Shown here piece after piece: positions 39,854 through 52,008 of a stretch of DNA of 64,000 nt. The position numbers were made by a program, and so were the translations under genes. The notes beneath the pieces were generated by a model that worked only from the letters and a program-made list of their open reading frames with translations, made no database searches and was not told the DNA's origin. Each line of letters begins with the position of its first letter. The first letter of the stretch is position 1. Source of the stretch: Novakomyces olei (Eukaryota; Ascomycota; Novakomycetes; Novakomycetales; Novakomycetaceae); contig JADEYG010000003.1 of NCBI GenBank assembly GCA_016906335.1, positions 1,116,001-1,180,000 of the forward strand, written 5' to 3'.

Positions 39854-40508
39854 ATTTATTAGAAAGTTTCCCCTGGAATGGATTGATTTGCATTTGTTCT
39901 TTGCTGTGTGTATATGCTCCTCCTCGTAATATTTAAAAGCCGGCTCATTGCTTCTTGAAGAATTGTATATAACAAATGATTGTACCAGCAAAAGTCCTGA
40001 ATAGTTCATCCTCGAGATTGACATAGACAGCTATACTGTAATTAATCAATTTAATACAATAGAGCAATTATGATTTTTAGACCAAAATAATTCATCCGTA
40101 ATTAAAGATATTTGATTTAAATTGGAACTAGCTGAATAAAGTACCCGTCATTGCAATCGGCATTTTGTGTAAACCAATTACTGTGCTTATCAGATTTGAT
40201 TTTAACCCTAAACCTAACTCGCGGCTACATCAATTACTTCAAAGACCGCCATGATATTATATTTATAGGGTCAATATAGCGACTATTCAAACCAATAACA
40301 AGGCTGGAACAGTTCATGAGCCAAGTACCCGGCAATTGACGTATCAGAAGCCTTGCTCTTGTGCGCCAGCAAAAGGCAATTATTGAAGGTAGAGAAGATT
40401 CAAACCTGACTCAGACTTTGTCAGATACATCTTTCTTTTTGCCCTTTTTTTCCGGACCAATTACGCTTCTAAAGCCAGTGTGGCTAAGGGGCCAATTCGA
40501 AACACTCG
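39854..40508. other. Spacer MAK5/DPP1-like with telobox
   Basis: 655 bp, no gene supported. AACCCTAAACCTAAC at 40204-40218 is a telomere-like box about 290 bp upstream of the lipid phosphatase start codon. Confidence 0.5.
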
Positions 40509-41628
40509 ATGGATGTCAAAGCAATCATGAAACGCGTATCATCGTCTTATGTAATCGATTGGGTCCTGTGCATTGGCGTCACTGTCGCTTTTGTTTTTAT
40601 AGAAGAAGCGACTCATCCATTCTATAGGTAATCTACTGACCGTGACAAAAATAAATTATTAATTCTTTTCATTTGTGTGCTTTATTTTCAATTATTTTCA
40701 TAATTTTGTTCTAACAAACAGGATGTTTTCTCTCGAAGATCAAACTATTCAGCATCCATTCACACACAAAGAACGCGTACCAAACGAAATGCTGCTGCTC
40801 TATGCTTTTGTGCTCCCCGTCTTTGTAATTGCTGTACTTTGCGTAGTTCAAAAACGGCCATTGCACTCCACGCACATGACCCTACTCGCTTTTGCTCTAT
40901 CTACTTCTCTCACTGTTTTCGTTACGTCAGTGGTGAAAAACGCAGTAGGACGGCCCCGTCCTGATTTGCTTGAGAGATGTCTGCCGGACGACTCGACTGT
41001 GTCTGGTCTCGTTGGCATTGAAATTTGTACTTCACAGAACCACTCTCTTCTAGACGAAGGGTTCCGTTCGTTTCCAAGCGGGTATGACTATTCCTCTATT
41101 GAACTCAATTGTCGATTTAATTTTTACGAAACCTTCGATTTAGTTTTTTTTTCGATTTAACGCCGGGGTTTAATATATTTGTATAATGATTAATTCAATT
41201 CTAATTCTAGGCACTCGTCTTACTCGTTTGCCGGGCTTGGGTTCCTCTCACTGTGGTTAGCGGGACAGTACGGCTTGTTCCGGCCGCCCAGTCATGTGCT
41301 CAAAGTATTTTCTTGCCTGTTTCCAGCACTTGGAGCAGCAATGATAGCGATCAGCCGAACTATGGACTATCGACACCACTGGCAAGACGTCACGGTGGGA
41401 TCGCTTCTCGGAATTTCGTTAGCCTACTTTGCTTATGTACGCAACACGTTTCTGATTTTGATTATTATTTAAATTATCTGTGGTTCATGTTTATCGACAC
41501 TTCTAATACACTAGAGACAATACTTTCCGCCTCTACACCACCATCAGTCGGAAAAGCCGTACCCTCCGCGCTCTCAAGCTGCCGAGTACTCTCTCGCCAA
41601 CGACGGCTCTGCGGAGGCAATGGCGTAG
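40509..41628 (+). CDS. PAP2-family lipid phosphatase, Dpp1/Lpp1-like
   Basis: Membrane phosphatase that removes phosphate from diacylglycerol pyrophosphate, phosphatidate or lysophosphatidate without Mg2+. There are four exons: 40509-40627, 40722-41081, 41211-41436 and 41515-41628, giving 272 residues. The three catalytic motifs are present: KNAVGRPRPD near residue 113, PSGHSS near 159 (split by intron 2) and SRTMDYRHHWQDV near 207. About six membrane segments are visible, the first being VIDWVLCIGVTVAFVFI. The tail starts YRQYFPPL, as in Dpp1 relatives, and ends SLANDGSAEAMA. All joins keep phase and use CTAAY 5-7 nt from the AG. Dpp1 and Lpp1 cannot be told apart here. Confidence 0.93.
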
Positions 41629-42125
41629 ACCAATTCGGCAATGACGCTAAATACTCTTTACACGCCTTTTATTGAGCGGACCTGTACAAATACTATGAAT
41701 AGCCAATAAATATATACATTTACGATATTACACAGTCTTTGTTTTATAGGCAGAACAGGACTTGGGCTGTTTGTGGCTGTTTGGAAATATTAATTTGGTT
41801 CTTTGCTTATTTATATTTATTTTTTAAATAAAGAACTGAACTGGAATAAGACATGCTGTACTGATTGTAATAAGTAGCCTACAATTCCCAGTTAAGTGCC
41901 TTAGGTAATAACGTGCAAAGTCAGGCAAAGAGAGATAGTGCTCTGTGGCAGCAAACGCATGGGCATCAACCGGGAGATAAACTGCTGTAGTAGCAGCAAA
42001 TTACGAATTAAGTAAATAAATAAATAAATGAATGAATGAACAAATAATAATTTATTTATTGATTTGAACAACTGTAAATTTGTTTGAATTTAATAGATAT
42101 GAAAAAGGGGTAATATTCGTCTCTG
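41629..42125. other. Convergent spacer DPP1-like/ERG8
   Basis: 497 bp of AT-rich sequence, with a short TAAA/TGAA tetranucleotide run near 42010-42045. No gene seen. Confidence 0.5.
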
Positions 42126-43693
42126 TTAAATAAACGGAGCCAATTCTATATAATTTTCAAGACGTAGGCCGTCGTCGCATGCTTCAACAGGAATCACACT
42201 AAACTCACATCCTGCATCCTTGAACATTTTGAAGGTATTAAGTTGGGTCAGCATTGCATCAATCATAGGAACCACCATATCGTCCTTGAAAGCAATACAA
42301 TAAAGAGCATCGTATCCTCCAGCACCGGGAGAATTAACGCCCAAAACTCCCGGAATCTCATACAAACGAGAGGTAACACTGCCATACTCATTCGGTACGA
42401 TAGGAACTCCAGTACGGACCGATAAACTTTGCAATAACACGCGTAAAGCTTCAATCGCAGAACGCAACTTATTGAACGGGGGCTCATAAATACGTTTCCG
42501 AGCTAATTCTAAATGGCGCTGCCATGTGCGAGAGGCAACAGGAATTTTTTGGATCTCTGCCAATTGCTCTTCAATAGACTTGGTCGCCTTGCGAATATCT
42601 GCAAAGTAAGAAAGTGCAGAAAACACATACTTTCTTGCCCAATTGACAAAAGTAGCCGTCATTTTCGGAGTTGATGAGCCACCTTTTACACTGATCAAAA
42701 GTAGTTGAAGACCAGGAGGAAGGCCAAACGGATCGATATTGCAGTCCCACCGTTGGTGTACTTGTTGCACTAATCGCGCCAAGTACCGTGAAGGGTCTGT
42801 CTCAAAATTCTGTGCTAATTTTGGTGTAAATCGTTGATACTTGCAGGATCCAAAGCAGGCAGCAGCCACATCAAAACCCGATGAAACACCGCCCTGACCG
42901 GCGCAGTGTACGAGCTGAGAAAGATTGTGGATGCGTTCAATATCCTCCTGAATATCAACATGAGGCCATAAAGCTTTGTACAAAGCGGTAGTAACAGAAG
43001 TGGAGAGGGCGGCAGAGCTGCCGAGACCAGTCTTGCACACCTGTGAGATGGGAAAATCGAATTTGTTGAAAGGTCGTAATTGTGATCGAGAAATTTCTGG
43101 GTTCTGTGAGTAAAAGGCATTTGCTGCTAGAATGTTAAGCTCAATATCCATTCGTGGTAGTCCAGCTGACGAAGGTGCGGTTAGAGCTCTGTAAAAATTG
43201 AAAATATAATGGCAAGCCTGTTCAACAAACGCATTCGGGCTTGTATTCCTGTTGCGATTAGAATTGCGAATTTCAATTTAAGAGAATGTAATGAAGAAAC
43301 AATTAGGGATGGAATGGAAATTAGGCACAAATGTAAAAGAAAAGCAAAATCGTAATTGGTAAAGGAAAAGCCAATTGAAAAACAAAAAGAATGTATTCAA
43401 TTTGAAGGAACAGAATATTAAAATAGTAGCCATTACTCTTGGTGGACAACACGAATGATTTCGCCATCGTCGTAAACATGAAAAACACTAACACAGTCTA
43501 CAAACTGTGGACTTATAGCACGAACGACGGATGCATGTTCGAGAGAATCAGCGAAGCCGGGTATTGTGGCCTTTTTGACAAGCGTGTAAATCCGTGCGTC
43601 CACGGTAAGTACTAAACCTTCATATGCTGGGCTTAGAATAAGGTAGCCACCTGCCAAAAGAACTTTTCCAGGCGCAGAGATTGCACTACACAT
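42126..43693 (-). CDS. ERG8: Phosphomevalonate kinase
   Basis: GHMP-family kinase that turns mevalonate 5-phosphate into the diphosphate in the cytosolic isoprenoid and sterol pathway. There are two exons, 43437-43693 and 42126-43248, giving 459 residues, close to yeast Erg8 (451). It starts MCSAISAPGKVLLAGGYLIL, the family's first motif. The ATP-binding loop KTGLGSSAALSTSV lies near residue 160 and the third GHMP motif GVNSPGAGGYDAL near the C-terminus. The splice joins HQ-E to NTSPNAFVEQACHYI in phase, and the 188-nt intron ends CTAATCGCAACAG. No targeting signal is seen. Confidence 0.95.
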
Positions 43694-44706
43694 GAAATTA
43701 GATATTGATCTAAATTATTTTAAAACTTGCGTGACAATTTCGTCACTTGCCATCGCAAGATGACGGCAGTGGCCGAGGCCGCGGCGCTGAGCCGAGCGCC
43801 TATTACGCGAGCAAACGACTCGCGATAATAAGGGGAAATTTTCGCTGTCTAAAGTGACGCGCAGAAGCGTTTAATTCTGCTGCAATTCTGCAGGCGACAC
43901 GATTGCTCTGCGGGTCCAAGTTCTCGACAGAGCATGGAAGAAAACCCTGATAGTCCCACATTGTATATGAGAAAGATATTTAATATCAGATAATATTATA
44001 TTGATTAAAATGCCAATCAATTAAAATATTTATAAAATATTATCAAATTTTTTATAGTTGATATATTGTATTTCACATATTGTTTTAAAAATCACGTGTA
44101 ATCTGTATGGGTATGGGTATTTTTTACGAGCTCCATAATTACTTGACCCAAGAATTATTTAGATACTTAGGATTAGGGTTAATCCTCTGTGCTAACTGCA
44201 ACATAGTGAACCAAGTCTTTACAAACAACATAAAATGATGCTCATATGATTGATATTATATGTACTATGACAATCTTGATAAATTAGAGCAACAATGTTC
44301 GAACAAGACGACTCGCCTGATTTGTGCACTAAACATCACTTTAACGCGCTCATCTCCATATTATTGCATAGATTATTGACCATTTGCCTTCACGGCACAC
44401 AGCTGTTTTTGTTATCGGGTATGTATTATATTACGTATAAGATGAACTTGTGGGTGGGCGTATATATTATGGATATATTATATAAACATATAAATCCGTC
44501 CCGGGCACCGACTGCCTAGCGTAATGCATCGACAAGGATGAACATCGTGGATCGGTCCATTCGTGCGCTTTGTAAAGATTCAAAAAAACTCAAAAAATAA
44601 GACTTAATTAAATCTGTGTTGAGGCCGTTGGCCTGCTATTCGAACTGTACTTTGTTTATTTTTAATATTACTTCTTCGCCTTTTCACGGAGTCTGAGGCG
44701 CACAAG
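43694..44706. other. Divergent promoter region ERG8/pseudouridine enzyme
   Basis: 1 kb. TTAGGATTAGGGTTAATCC at 44166-44184 is a double telobox-like motif with dyad symmetry in its 3' half. A 74-codon ORF at 44295-44519 is not convincing. Confidence 0.5.
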
Positions 44707-47584
44707 ATGAACTGCTTTGCCCGCCGAGTGCTGGCTAAAAGCTCGCGCTCAATTCACACAGCAGCTAGCGGCCATCTGCGTATTTCCAGAAATGTCCAAA
44801 ACGCCTTGGCGAACGGTGAGCCCGTTGTAGCCTTGGAATCGACCATAATTACTCATGGTAATCAAGCTGTATCAGCACATCTAATTGAAAAGGAATGCCC
44901 TACCCGCACAATTTGGAGATGGCTCATTGCTGCGAGCAACAGATTTTAAATAACGGAGCCGTTCCCGCTACAATTGCTGTGCTTGAAGGCCGATTGCACA
45001 TTGGATTACACGAGGAAGAGCTCAACCGGCTGGCAACGAACAAGTCTGCTCGCAAAGTCTCAAAACGAGATTTGCCCGTAGTGACTGCATTGGTATTATA
45101 TTTCTTGACTGATTAAAACTGACTATAGGGATTAAACGGGGGCACTACGGTCGCGTCTACCATGATCCTGGCTAAAGCTGCAGGAATTCGTGTTTTTAGT
45201 ACAGGCGGCATTGGCGGTGTACACCGCAATGCAGAGTATACAATGGATATTTCCGCAGGTGAGTCTAATATGTGTAACTATGGGATGGGTCGTTTGAGAA
45301 TGGTTGGAGATGAGCAATAAAATTATTTATCAATTTTACTATTAAATTTAATTAATTGATTAATTTGTTCTTTCATTGATTGTTAGTTTTTTGTGCCAAG
45401 CATGTGCCAACTAACGACAGACCTGATTGAGCTCGGCCGCACTGCGGTGGCGGTAGTCTGCGCTGGAGCCAAAAGCATTCTTGATTTGCCTAAAACCCTC
45501 GAAGTTTTGGAGACACAGGGCGTTACTGTGACCACTATAGGACCTCAAGGCACACCTTTCCCCGCCTTTTTTACCCGTGACTCTGGCCTGCCTTCACCGT
45601 TCAACTCTGAAGGACCAGAGGATGTTGCAAAGTTGCTCGCTGCCACTGATGAGCTGGCTCTGAATGCAGGAACATTAGTGGCTAATCCCATACCCGTGGA
45701 AGACGCCTTTGATGCTGATGTTATGCGGAACAATATCGAGCAGTCTGTAGAGGAGGCAGCAGCGAAAAACATTACCGGCAAGGATACAACACCCTTCTTG
45801 CTTGCTCGTATCTCTGAACTAACCAAGGGTGCGAGTATAAAAGCAAATACTGCCCTAGTCTATAATAACTGCCGAATGGGAGCAAGAGTGGCTACAGAGT
45901 ATGCCAGACTACGAGCGTCGAGCAATGGAAAGCGGCATTTTTCCAGTATAAATTTCTATCACGATACTAGCACCAGTACTGGTAATACTCCTGGTAGTAA
46001 CAACTCTGCTAGTACCAATTCGACTAGTAGTAATTCGATCAGACATCAGAAAGACGTGACTAGTGGCGAGTCAAACGGGTCTTCATCGCCAGCGGTTGTT
46101 GTTGGTGGAATAGCGATCGATAATACTTGCTCAATCACTAAAGCTTCGCCTATGGAACAGTTGCTCTTCACTTCTAATCCCGGGATTTTGCACCAGACTG
46201 TAGGTGGCGTGGGCAGAAACATTGCGCTTGCGGCCTCTTATTGCGGGTGCAAAGTTAAGCTTATTTCTGCAATCGGCCATGACGTTGATGGGCAAGCAAT
46301 TCAAGAGAAACTGATTGAAAATGGGCTTGAGGCCAAAGGACTCTACGTTGCTACAGATGAGCATGTTCGCACTGCTCACTATACTGCTGTCAATACTAGT
46401 AGTGGGGATTTGGTGATTGCTGTTGCTGATATGGCAATCTTCAACGCTTATCCATCTGCCGAGCATGTGCGTGAAAAGCTGGTGGAGTCATCGCCAGTAT
46501 GGGTTGCAGTAGACGGTAATTTCTCAGTATCAGCAACAAAGCACGTGTTTCAAGCAGCCCGATCTGTCGGTGCTAAAATACTATTTGAACCAACGAGCGT
46601 TTCAAAATGTATTAACGGGTTTGCCCCAGTGCTGCTGCCTACTGATGGAACTGAGAACGAGTCGAGGCTGCGGTTCTCACCTCCTCAGTCGCCATTAGTG
46701 GATATTGTTACACCCAACCTGTACGAACTTTCGGAGCTGTACCAGATATGTAGACGCCACGAGTTTTTCGCATCGGATTATTATCGTGAAAACGAGTGCA
46801 AAGCCGACTTTTCCAAGGGTATGATTGTTTGTGAGCCGGAGTTTGTTTATTCAATGATTTGTTTTCGTTTTAAGTGATGTGTTTATAACGTGAAGGCGTG
46901 CAATTGTAGATAATCACATAATGGGCTGCTTGACTCCGGGATACGGTTTCTGCACGCTACATTGGAAACGTGTTTAGTTTACTGTTGCTATCTATTTGAT
47001 TATTCTCTTTACAACTTTTCAAGTGCTCTGGGCACAGTTTATATTTTGTTATTTTCAATTAACCTTCAATTTTCTTATCCTCTTTCGTGGTTAACGATTG
47101 CTATTCTTGTTTTTATTTTAATTTTATAAAATACTGTATTGTTTCCCATTCAATTCTAATCACAGGCGCTTCTATGCTACTCAAAGAGCGGGGAAAAGGC
47201 GGCGAACTACGAGGAATCGTGGAGGACTCTGTGCTCCCGAACGCAATCCCACTTTTACCATTTTTCCCTCATATTTTCGTAAAAATGGGAAGCCTGGGAG
47301 TAGTTGAATTGCGCAAAAAAGGCATCGAGCCACAAACTGCACACGCTTGCGAATGGCGCTATAAGGACGTTTGTGTACGGTATCACGCAGCAGAACGGGT
47401 CGAGCACGACCGTGTTCGCAGTGTCAGTGGAGCAGGTGATTCCTTTACAGGAGCCTTACTTTCCCGGCTCGTTCACGGTGGGGGCGTAGTAGAGCAGCAA
47501 GACGTTGAGTTTGCTCAGAAAGCCGCGGCTTTGTCCCTGCAGAGCCTTGATACTGTTCCGTACCCGTTAGTTGCACAACATTAG
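44707..47584 (+). CDS. Bifunctional pseudouridine kinase / pseudouridine-5'-phosphate glycosidase
   Basis: Breaks down pseudouridine: the PfkB half phosphorylates it, the PsuG half splits the C-C bond to uracil and ribose 5-phosphate. There are five exons: 44707-44857, 44893-45092, 45129-45258, 45421-46818 and 47166-47584, giving 765 residues. The PsuG domain (about residues 30-345) has [37 protein letters not shown] and [16 protein letters not shown]. After a Ser/Thr/Asn-rich linker the kinase domain shows [11 protein letters not shown] and the signature [13 protein letters not shown] near residue 713. The glycosidase-first fusion is known in fungi (S. pombe C1861.05). The first 28 residues ([20 protein letters not shown]) look like a mitochondrial presequence. 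Every join keeps phase. Confidence 0.93.
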
Positions 47585-48464
47585 CAGTAGAGCCGCTTTA
47601 TAATTAGCCAGTTTGACTTTAATAAAAACAAAAGAACAATGTCGTGTGTATATCTAAAGCGGGCAAGCATTGCTGCCTTTCCCCATATATCAGATTGCTA
47701 TACCAAATCACGGCTATGTCCGCCATTTCCGAGCCTCAGAATTGTGATAAACACAGTATTGAATTGTAATCATTCGATACTGCGACACAGTCAAGACTGC
47801 CGACCCAAATGCCCGTTTTGTACGGGTTTATCGTCGCACACGGCAATGAGGTTTTAACCCTTATCGGCCGGCAGCGTATATAAATGAATAAATTAATTTG
47901 TGTATATATATACTGTTTACTTTTGCGCGAAATGTGTGCCGATAAGCCCACGCTAGAATAAGCATGACGGTGTGCAATGAGCCTGGCGTCAATTAGCCCC
48001 GCAATTGCCTATATACGGGTCTATAAAGGTCCGTCATTGGCGCTCAATATTTGATGATCTCTGCTTTGCTCCAAAATTAAAGCGCCAAACTAGTTGATTG
48101 CACAAAACTTGTATCAAACACTGATATCATCAGTATCGTTATATAAATATAAAATAGTATGATTGAGTATATAATACGACGTTTATACTGTCAGAATAGT
48201 TACAGCATTGTTAATATAATACGGTGCTCGTATTGTTTACATAATCATTATAAACAACACAGTGGTAAAAAGATCCAGATCAATATATAGATAAAAACAG
48301 GGAAAAAATAAGCAAAAAAATAAGGAAAAAAATAGGGGAAAACACTTAGGTATACCCGTATAAATAATAGGGAAATAAATAATCAGAAATAAATAATCAG
48401 AAATAAATAATCAGAAACAAGTTGAGGCTGTACACAGACGTAAAACATTGCGACCGACGCAGTC
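47585..48464. other. Spacer upstream of TBF1
   Basis: 880 bp. A GAAATAAATAATCA unit is repeated about four times at 48370-48416, just before the TBF1 start. No gene or RNA was seen. Confidence 0.5.
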
Positions 48465-50633
48465 ATGGTCGAGCTGGGCCCGAGGCGGCAGCGAACCGCG
48501 TCGGCACAGGTCAGCGGCACTTCATCAGCGTCTAAAACTGCAGGACCGGCTTCAGCACAGTCGTCGCGCGGTCGGCGGCAGAGGACTAACGCGGCCGGGA
48601 ACAGTAGTGGCGATAGTAGTAGCGCACGAGCGGCAGATCTGCCTGACGCGGCAGCTCAGCCTTTCCATGAAAATAACAGTACTGCTATTGACGGCCTACA
48701 GCTGCCCAACCCGACGACGGTAGAGCCACGAGAATCAGAGCCGCCTAAAGAAATAGCAAGTGCGACCGAGTTTACAGAGCACCAGGACTCGTTTGATACA
48801 CATTTCCAGCAGCAGCTAGAACGGCTGCACAGGGCGTCAGCGCCCGCAGTGGGCGGCAATGGCCACGAGCACGGCAGCGAGGCTCACGGGGACTATACAG
48901 CGACAGGCGGCGGCCACGCTTACGACGAGGCATCGGCCCCAGGTGCCGTCTTTGACGATATACAGTATGCGTTTGGTGACTCAATGCACGATCTGCATCT
49001 GCCTTCGGATCATGGAGCCGAGACCGGCCATGTGCACGACGGGCACACGGGCGCTAGTGCCGCTGGCCACGCGGTAGAGCAGATGCTCGATCATTTTACA
49101 GAGTTTGGGAAAGAAGCAGCAGCAGCTGCTGCTGCTGCTGCTTCGTCTTCAATAATGCACCAGACACATTTGCGTACGGTCCCGGCACTCGACGTGCTGG
49201 CCACACAGGTTCTGCGCATGATTGGCTCTGGATCTTATGAGCAGGTTGTTAATATAGTAAGCCTTCCCGAGTCTGAACCCGGCCGGGCGTACGCTCTTGT
49301 CCGGGCCGCCTTTGTGGAGACACGTAACGTGTTCTCCACTGAACCGTTTTTAAATCCGTGGGAATTGGCACTTTCAGACGATCACCATTGTGTGGCGATA
49401 CGCAAGTCCAATCTGGCGACTTATGCTACTGCCATCTTTGGCTCAAGCGATATTGGGTTCTATGACTTGAACGAGAACTTTCTCGAGACATTTGCCCCGG
49501 ATGGTGGCCGTATCCTAAAGGCACATACAAACATTTATCTCGATTTGAAAACACAGGCATACATTTCCGCACTATCGGCCTCGGAGAGACCAAAGGAAGA
49601 GATTCTGGAGAGTCTTTTCCCCTCTGATTTGGATGGGCAGTTGCTGGCACGGAGGCAGGCAGATAAACTGCTGCCCATGGAAGAAGAGTTTGTACGCCGC
49701 TGTCATTTGCGCAGGGAGCATCTGGCCGAGCAGTCAGAGCTCATAGACAGCCAGGCCCTGGCTGACCGGTACCTGTGGTCAGAGTTTTTGGAGTCCACGG
49801 CAAAGTATATCGCGGGTAATTATGATATAATATCAACCACAAAGTTGCGCAGTAGCAGCAATGGTAATAGTAATGGTATCGGCAGTGGAGGCGGGTTAAG
49901 TGTCGCCCTGCCTTTTGAGCAGCACGAGACGGGAGTGGAACAGGTGTTTGATGAAGCGGAGGCTGAAGAAATTGCGCCCCGGCGGAGACGGTCGTCTCGA
50001 AGATCTCAGTCTCAGTATAATGATGGAGAAGCAGCCGAGGGCGAAGGGGCTGGTAATGCTTCACAGACTAGCGATGGCCATGAGTATGACAAACACGATG
50101 AAAGGGCGGAAGAGGCCTTTGATTCTTCTGTAGAGCAGTTTAAAAGGCGGAGAAGGTCACGTGGAATGTCGCACGTTGAGCTGTCAGCCGGCCCCTCTGT
50201 ATTTCATGACGTCATGCAGTCAGGCAACGGTATGGCTTTCCACTCAAATTCAGAAAATGCGGATAATAACGTTTCCACTGCGGAAATGTACCACAAGGCA
50301 CGGCTAAACCCGGCCGGGCTGACTGGTCCGGCGGCCGAGCTAGCCATGAGTGGCGGTGGCAGCTTGCGACCGTCTATGCGGAGTCTGAACAGACGAGCCT
50401 GGACGCCTGCTGAAGAGGAGGCCTTATTGGACGGAATCGATAGGGTCAAGGGGCCCCACTGGTCAGAGATTCTGCGGCTGCACGGGCCCGGTGGGTCAGT
50501 GAGCGAGATTCTAAAGGACCGCAACCAGATCCAGCTCAAGGACAAGGCCAGAAATTTAAAATTGTACTTTTTGAAAAACCATCTCGAAGTGCCTCCGAAT
50601 CTAAAATCGTGCACCGGAGATCTGCGCAAGTAG
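48465..50633 (+). CDS. TBF1: Telobox Myb protein, Tbf1-like (TRF family)
   Basis: Binds TTAGGG-type repeats; in ascomycetes Tbf1 acts at subtelomeres, at snoRNA and ribosomal protein promoters and as an insulator. A single exon gives 722 residues. A TRF-like dimerisation region spans about residues 235-420 (LDVLATQVLRMIGSGSYEQV, FLNPWELALSDD, GFYDLNENFLETF). The C-terminal Myb-like domain at about 643-705 has RRAWTPAEEEALLDGIDR and the telobox signature QIQLKDKARNLKLY. Linkers are acidic and low in complexity; an Ala run near residue 220 is coded by facing GCA and GCT triplets. The ending, one Myb only, fits Tbf1 or Taz1; the TRF region favours Tbf1. Telobox motifs occur elsewhere in this window. 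Confidence 0.88.
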   Translation: MVELGPRRQRTASAQVSGTSSASKTAGPASAQSSRGRRQRTNAAGNSSGDSSSARAADLPDAAAQPFHENNSTAIDGLQLPNPTTVEPRESEPPKEIASATEFTEHQDSFDTHFQQQLERLHRASAPAVGGNGHEHGSEAHGDYTATGGGHAYDEASAPGAVFDDIQYAFGDSMHDLHLPSDHGAETGHVHDGHTGASAAGHAVEQMLDHFTEFGKEAAAAAAAAASSSIMHQTHLRTVPALDVLATQVLRMIGSGSYEQVVNIVSLPESEPGRAYALVRAAFVETRNVFSTEPFLNPWELALSDDHHCVAIRKSNLATYATAIFGSSDIGFYDLNENFLETFAPDGGRILKAHTNIYLDLKTQAYISALSASERPKEEILESLFPSDLDGQLLARRQADKLLPMEEEFVRRCHLRREHLAEQSELIDSQALADRYLWSEFLESTAKYIAGNYDIISTTKLRSSSNGNSNGIGSGGGLSVALPFEQHETGVEQVFDEAEAEEIAPRRRRSSRRSQSQYNDGEAAEGEGAGNASQTSDGHEYDKHDERAEEAFDSSVEQFKRRRRSRGMSHVELSAGPSVFHDVMQSGNGMAFHSNSENADNNVSTAEMYHKARLNPAGLTGPAAELAMSGGGSLRPSMRSLNRRAWTPAEEEALLDGIDRVKGPHWSEILRLHGPGGSVSEILKDRNQIQLKDKARNLKLYFLKNHLEVPPNLKSCTGDLRK

Positions 50634-50781
50634 GTGCACCTGCAGCTGGATTAGGACAACACCTATAATTGCGGATAGAATACCCTTACCCTGGCTATTA
50701 GCTTTTCTTGTCTTTTGATTTTGATTGATATGGTCCAGCCTGATTTGTTTGTCTTTATCGTCCTGTCTGTGTACCGGTTTT

Positions 50782-50820
<39 letters not shown>

Positions 50821-51217
50821 CGTTTTACAGCTTACCGTTGAGCACACCTTTTGTTTTATGGCCTGTTATACAGCTCGTTTATACTATTCTCGCTTTTTAT
50901 GTTCAATACTCGATTATAATTACTAATTTTCAAATCCGTTTTCAAAACTTGAGTTCCTGATAGCGAGTATTTCTTGTTGTCTTTAGGTAATAGGGCACAA
51001 GTGTGTGAGAGTACCTAGAATGAATGAACAAGCGTATATTTACTATCTCTTGCGTGACTGCATTCTGATTGGCAGCCTTCTACAGAGCATAAGCTATAGT
51101 TGAACTTGACTGTAAAACAAAGCGAATGCTTTTTCCGTGACTTGAAAATGGCGATTGGGAGCACAGTCTGTGCCACTAGAGGAAACTGTTGCACCTACCT
51201 CTACCACGATAGCGGTA
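50634..51217. other. Convergent spacer TBF1/COA5
   Basis: 584 bp; includes a pure T tract of about 34 nt at 50787-50820. Nothing else recognised. Confidence 0.55.
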
Positions 51218-51708
51218 TCATAAGGCAGACCGCTCTTCTTCTTCTTTTGTAGGCTTTGAGGGCCCCTGTCGGAACCGTTTACGCATGTCCAGCTAGGATG
51301 ATTAGTCGCACACTGTGCCAGCATCACGTTGCAAAGACACGCGTTCAATGAATATAGACAAATAGTATAGAAATGATAGACAAATAGTACAGAAATAGCA
51401 TAGAAATAACGTCGATGGCAAAAGGTAGGGTCGTTTAATAGCAAGCGGTGTTGATTTTAGTTGAAGCGCAGATCTTTTAAAAATATAAAAAATTTTGCTT
51501 AGAGCCATTCAATGGCTAATCTTATTACCATTGCTCGTCTGCACTCGAAATAGCCTTGCAGCGCAATAAGGCATTCTCCCGGCAAAGCTTCTCGCAGCTC
51601 CGCGGTATTCAAACATTCCTGGACAGAGTGCCCATCGCGGTAGACGCAGGGCGAATGCTGTACGCACGCGACGAGACCTTCACGGAGATCCTTACACGAA
51701 CTCGGCAT
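51218..51708 (-). CDS. PET191: Cytochrome c oxidase assembly factor Coa5/Pet191
   Basis: Twin-Cys intermembrane-space protein needed to assemble complex IV. There are two exons, 51529-51708 and 51218-51292, giving 84 residues. It starts MPSSCKDLREGLVACVQHSPC, almost the family consensus, and continues ECLNTAELREALPGEC and GYFECRRAM. The second exon gives LDMRKRFRQGPSK, which matches the conserved DMRKRFRG tail and proves the splice across 236 nt. Six cysteines are arranged as in the family. The intron ends CTAATCATCCTAG. It shares a 300-bp divergent promoter with PRP24. Confidence 0.95.
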
Positions 51709-52008
51709 TGTCGTTGAGGTGTCAAGCGGTCACTGGATTATAAAATATTCATATTGTGACAAAATATAATGAAACTTGTAGGAGAATCTGGCGATTTAAT
51801 GTTACTAAAACTGTAAAACGGTATTGTTACGACCATTTAATAATGTGTGCTGCAATTTAATATATGTCAGAATAATATAATATCAGAAAACTACAATATC
51901 AGAAACCATTTAATTGCCCTGTAATTATATGGATAAAGTTTAGGCTTTATTATATACGTCAATTCGTACGGGGTTTCCATCTCCACAATGCGCGAATAGC
52001 GTTGCACG
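51709..52008. promoter_or_regulatory. Divergent promoter COA5/PRP24
   Basis: 300 bp between the two start codons, AT-rich, with ATAATATCAGAAA-type short repeats near 51870-51905. Inferred to serve both genes; no defined factor site was seen. Confidence 0.5.

Noticed and set aside
44295-44519. 74-codon ORF between ERG8 and the pseudouridine enzyme
   Set aside because: No family, AT-biased and hydrophobic as expected by chance, and it lies in a promoter region.
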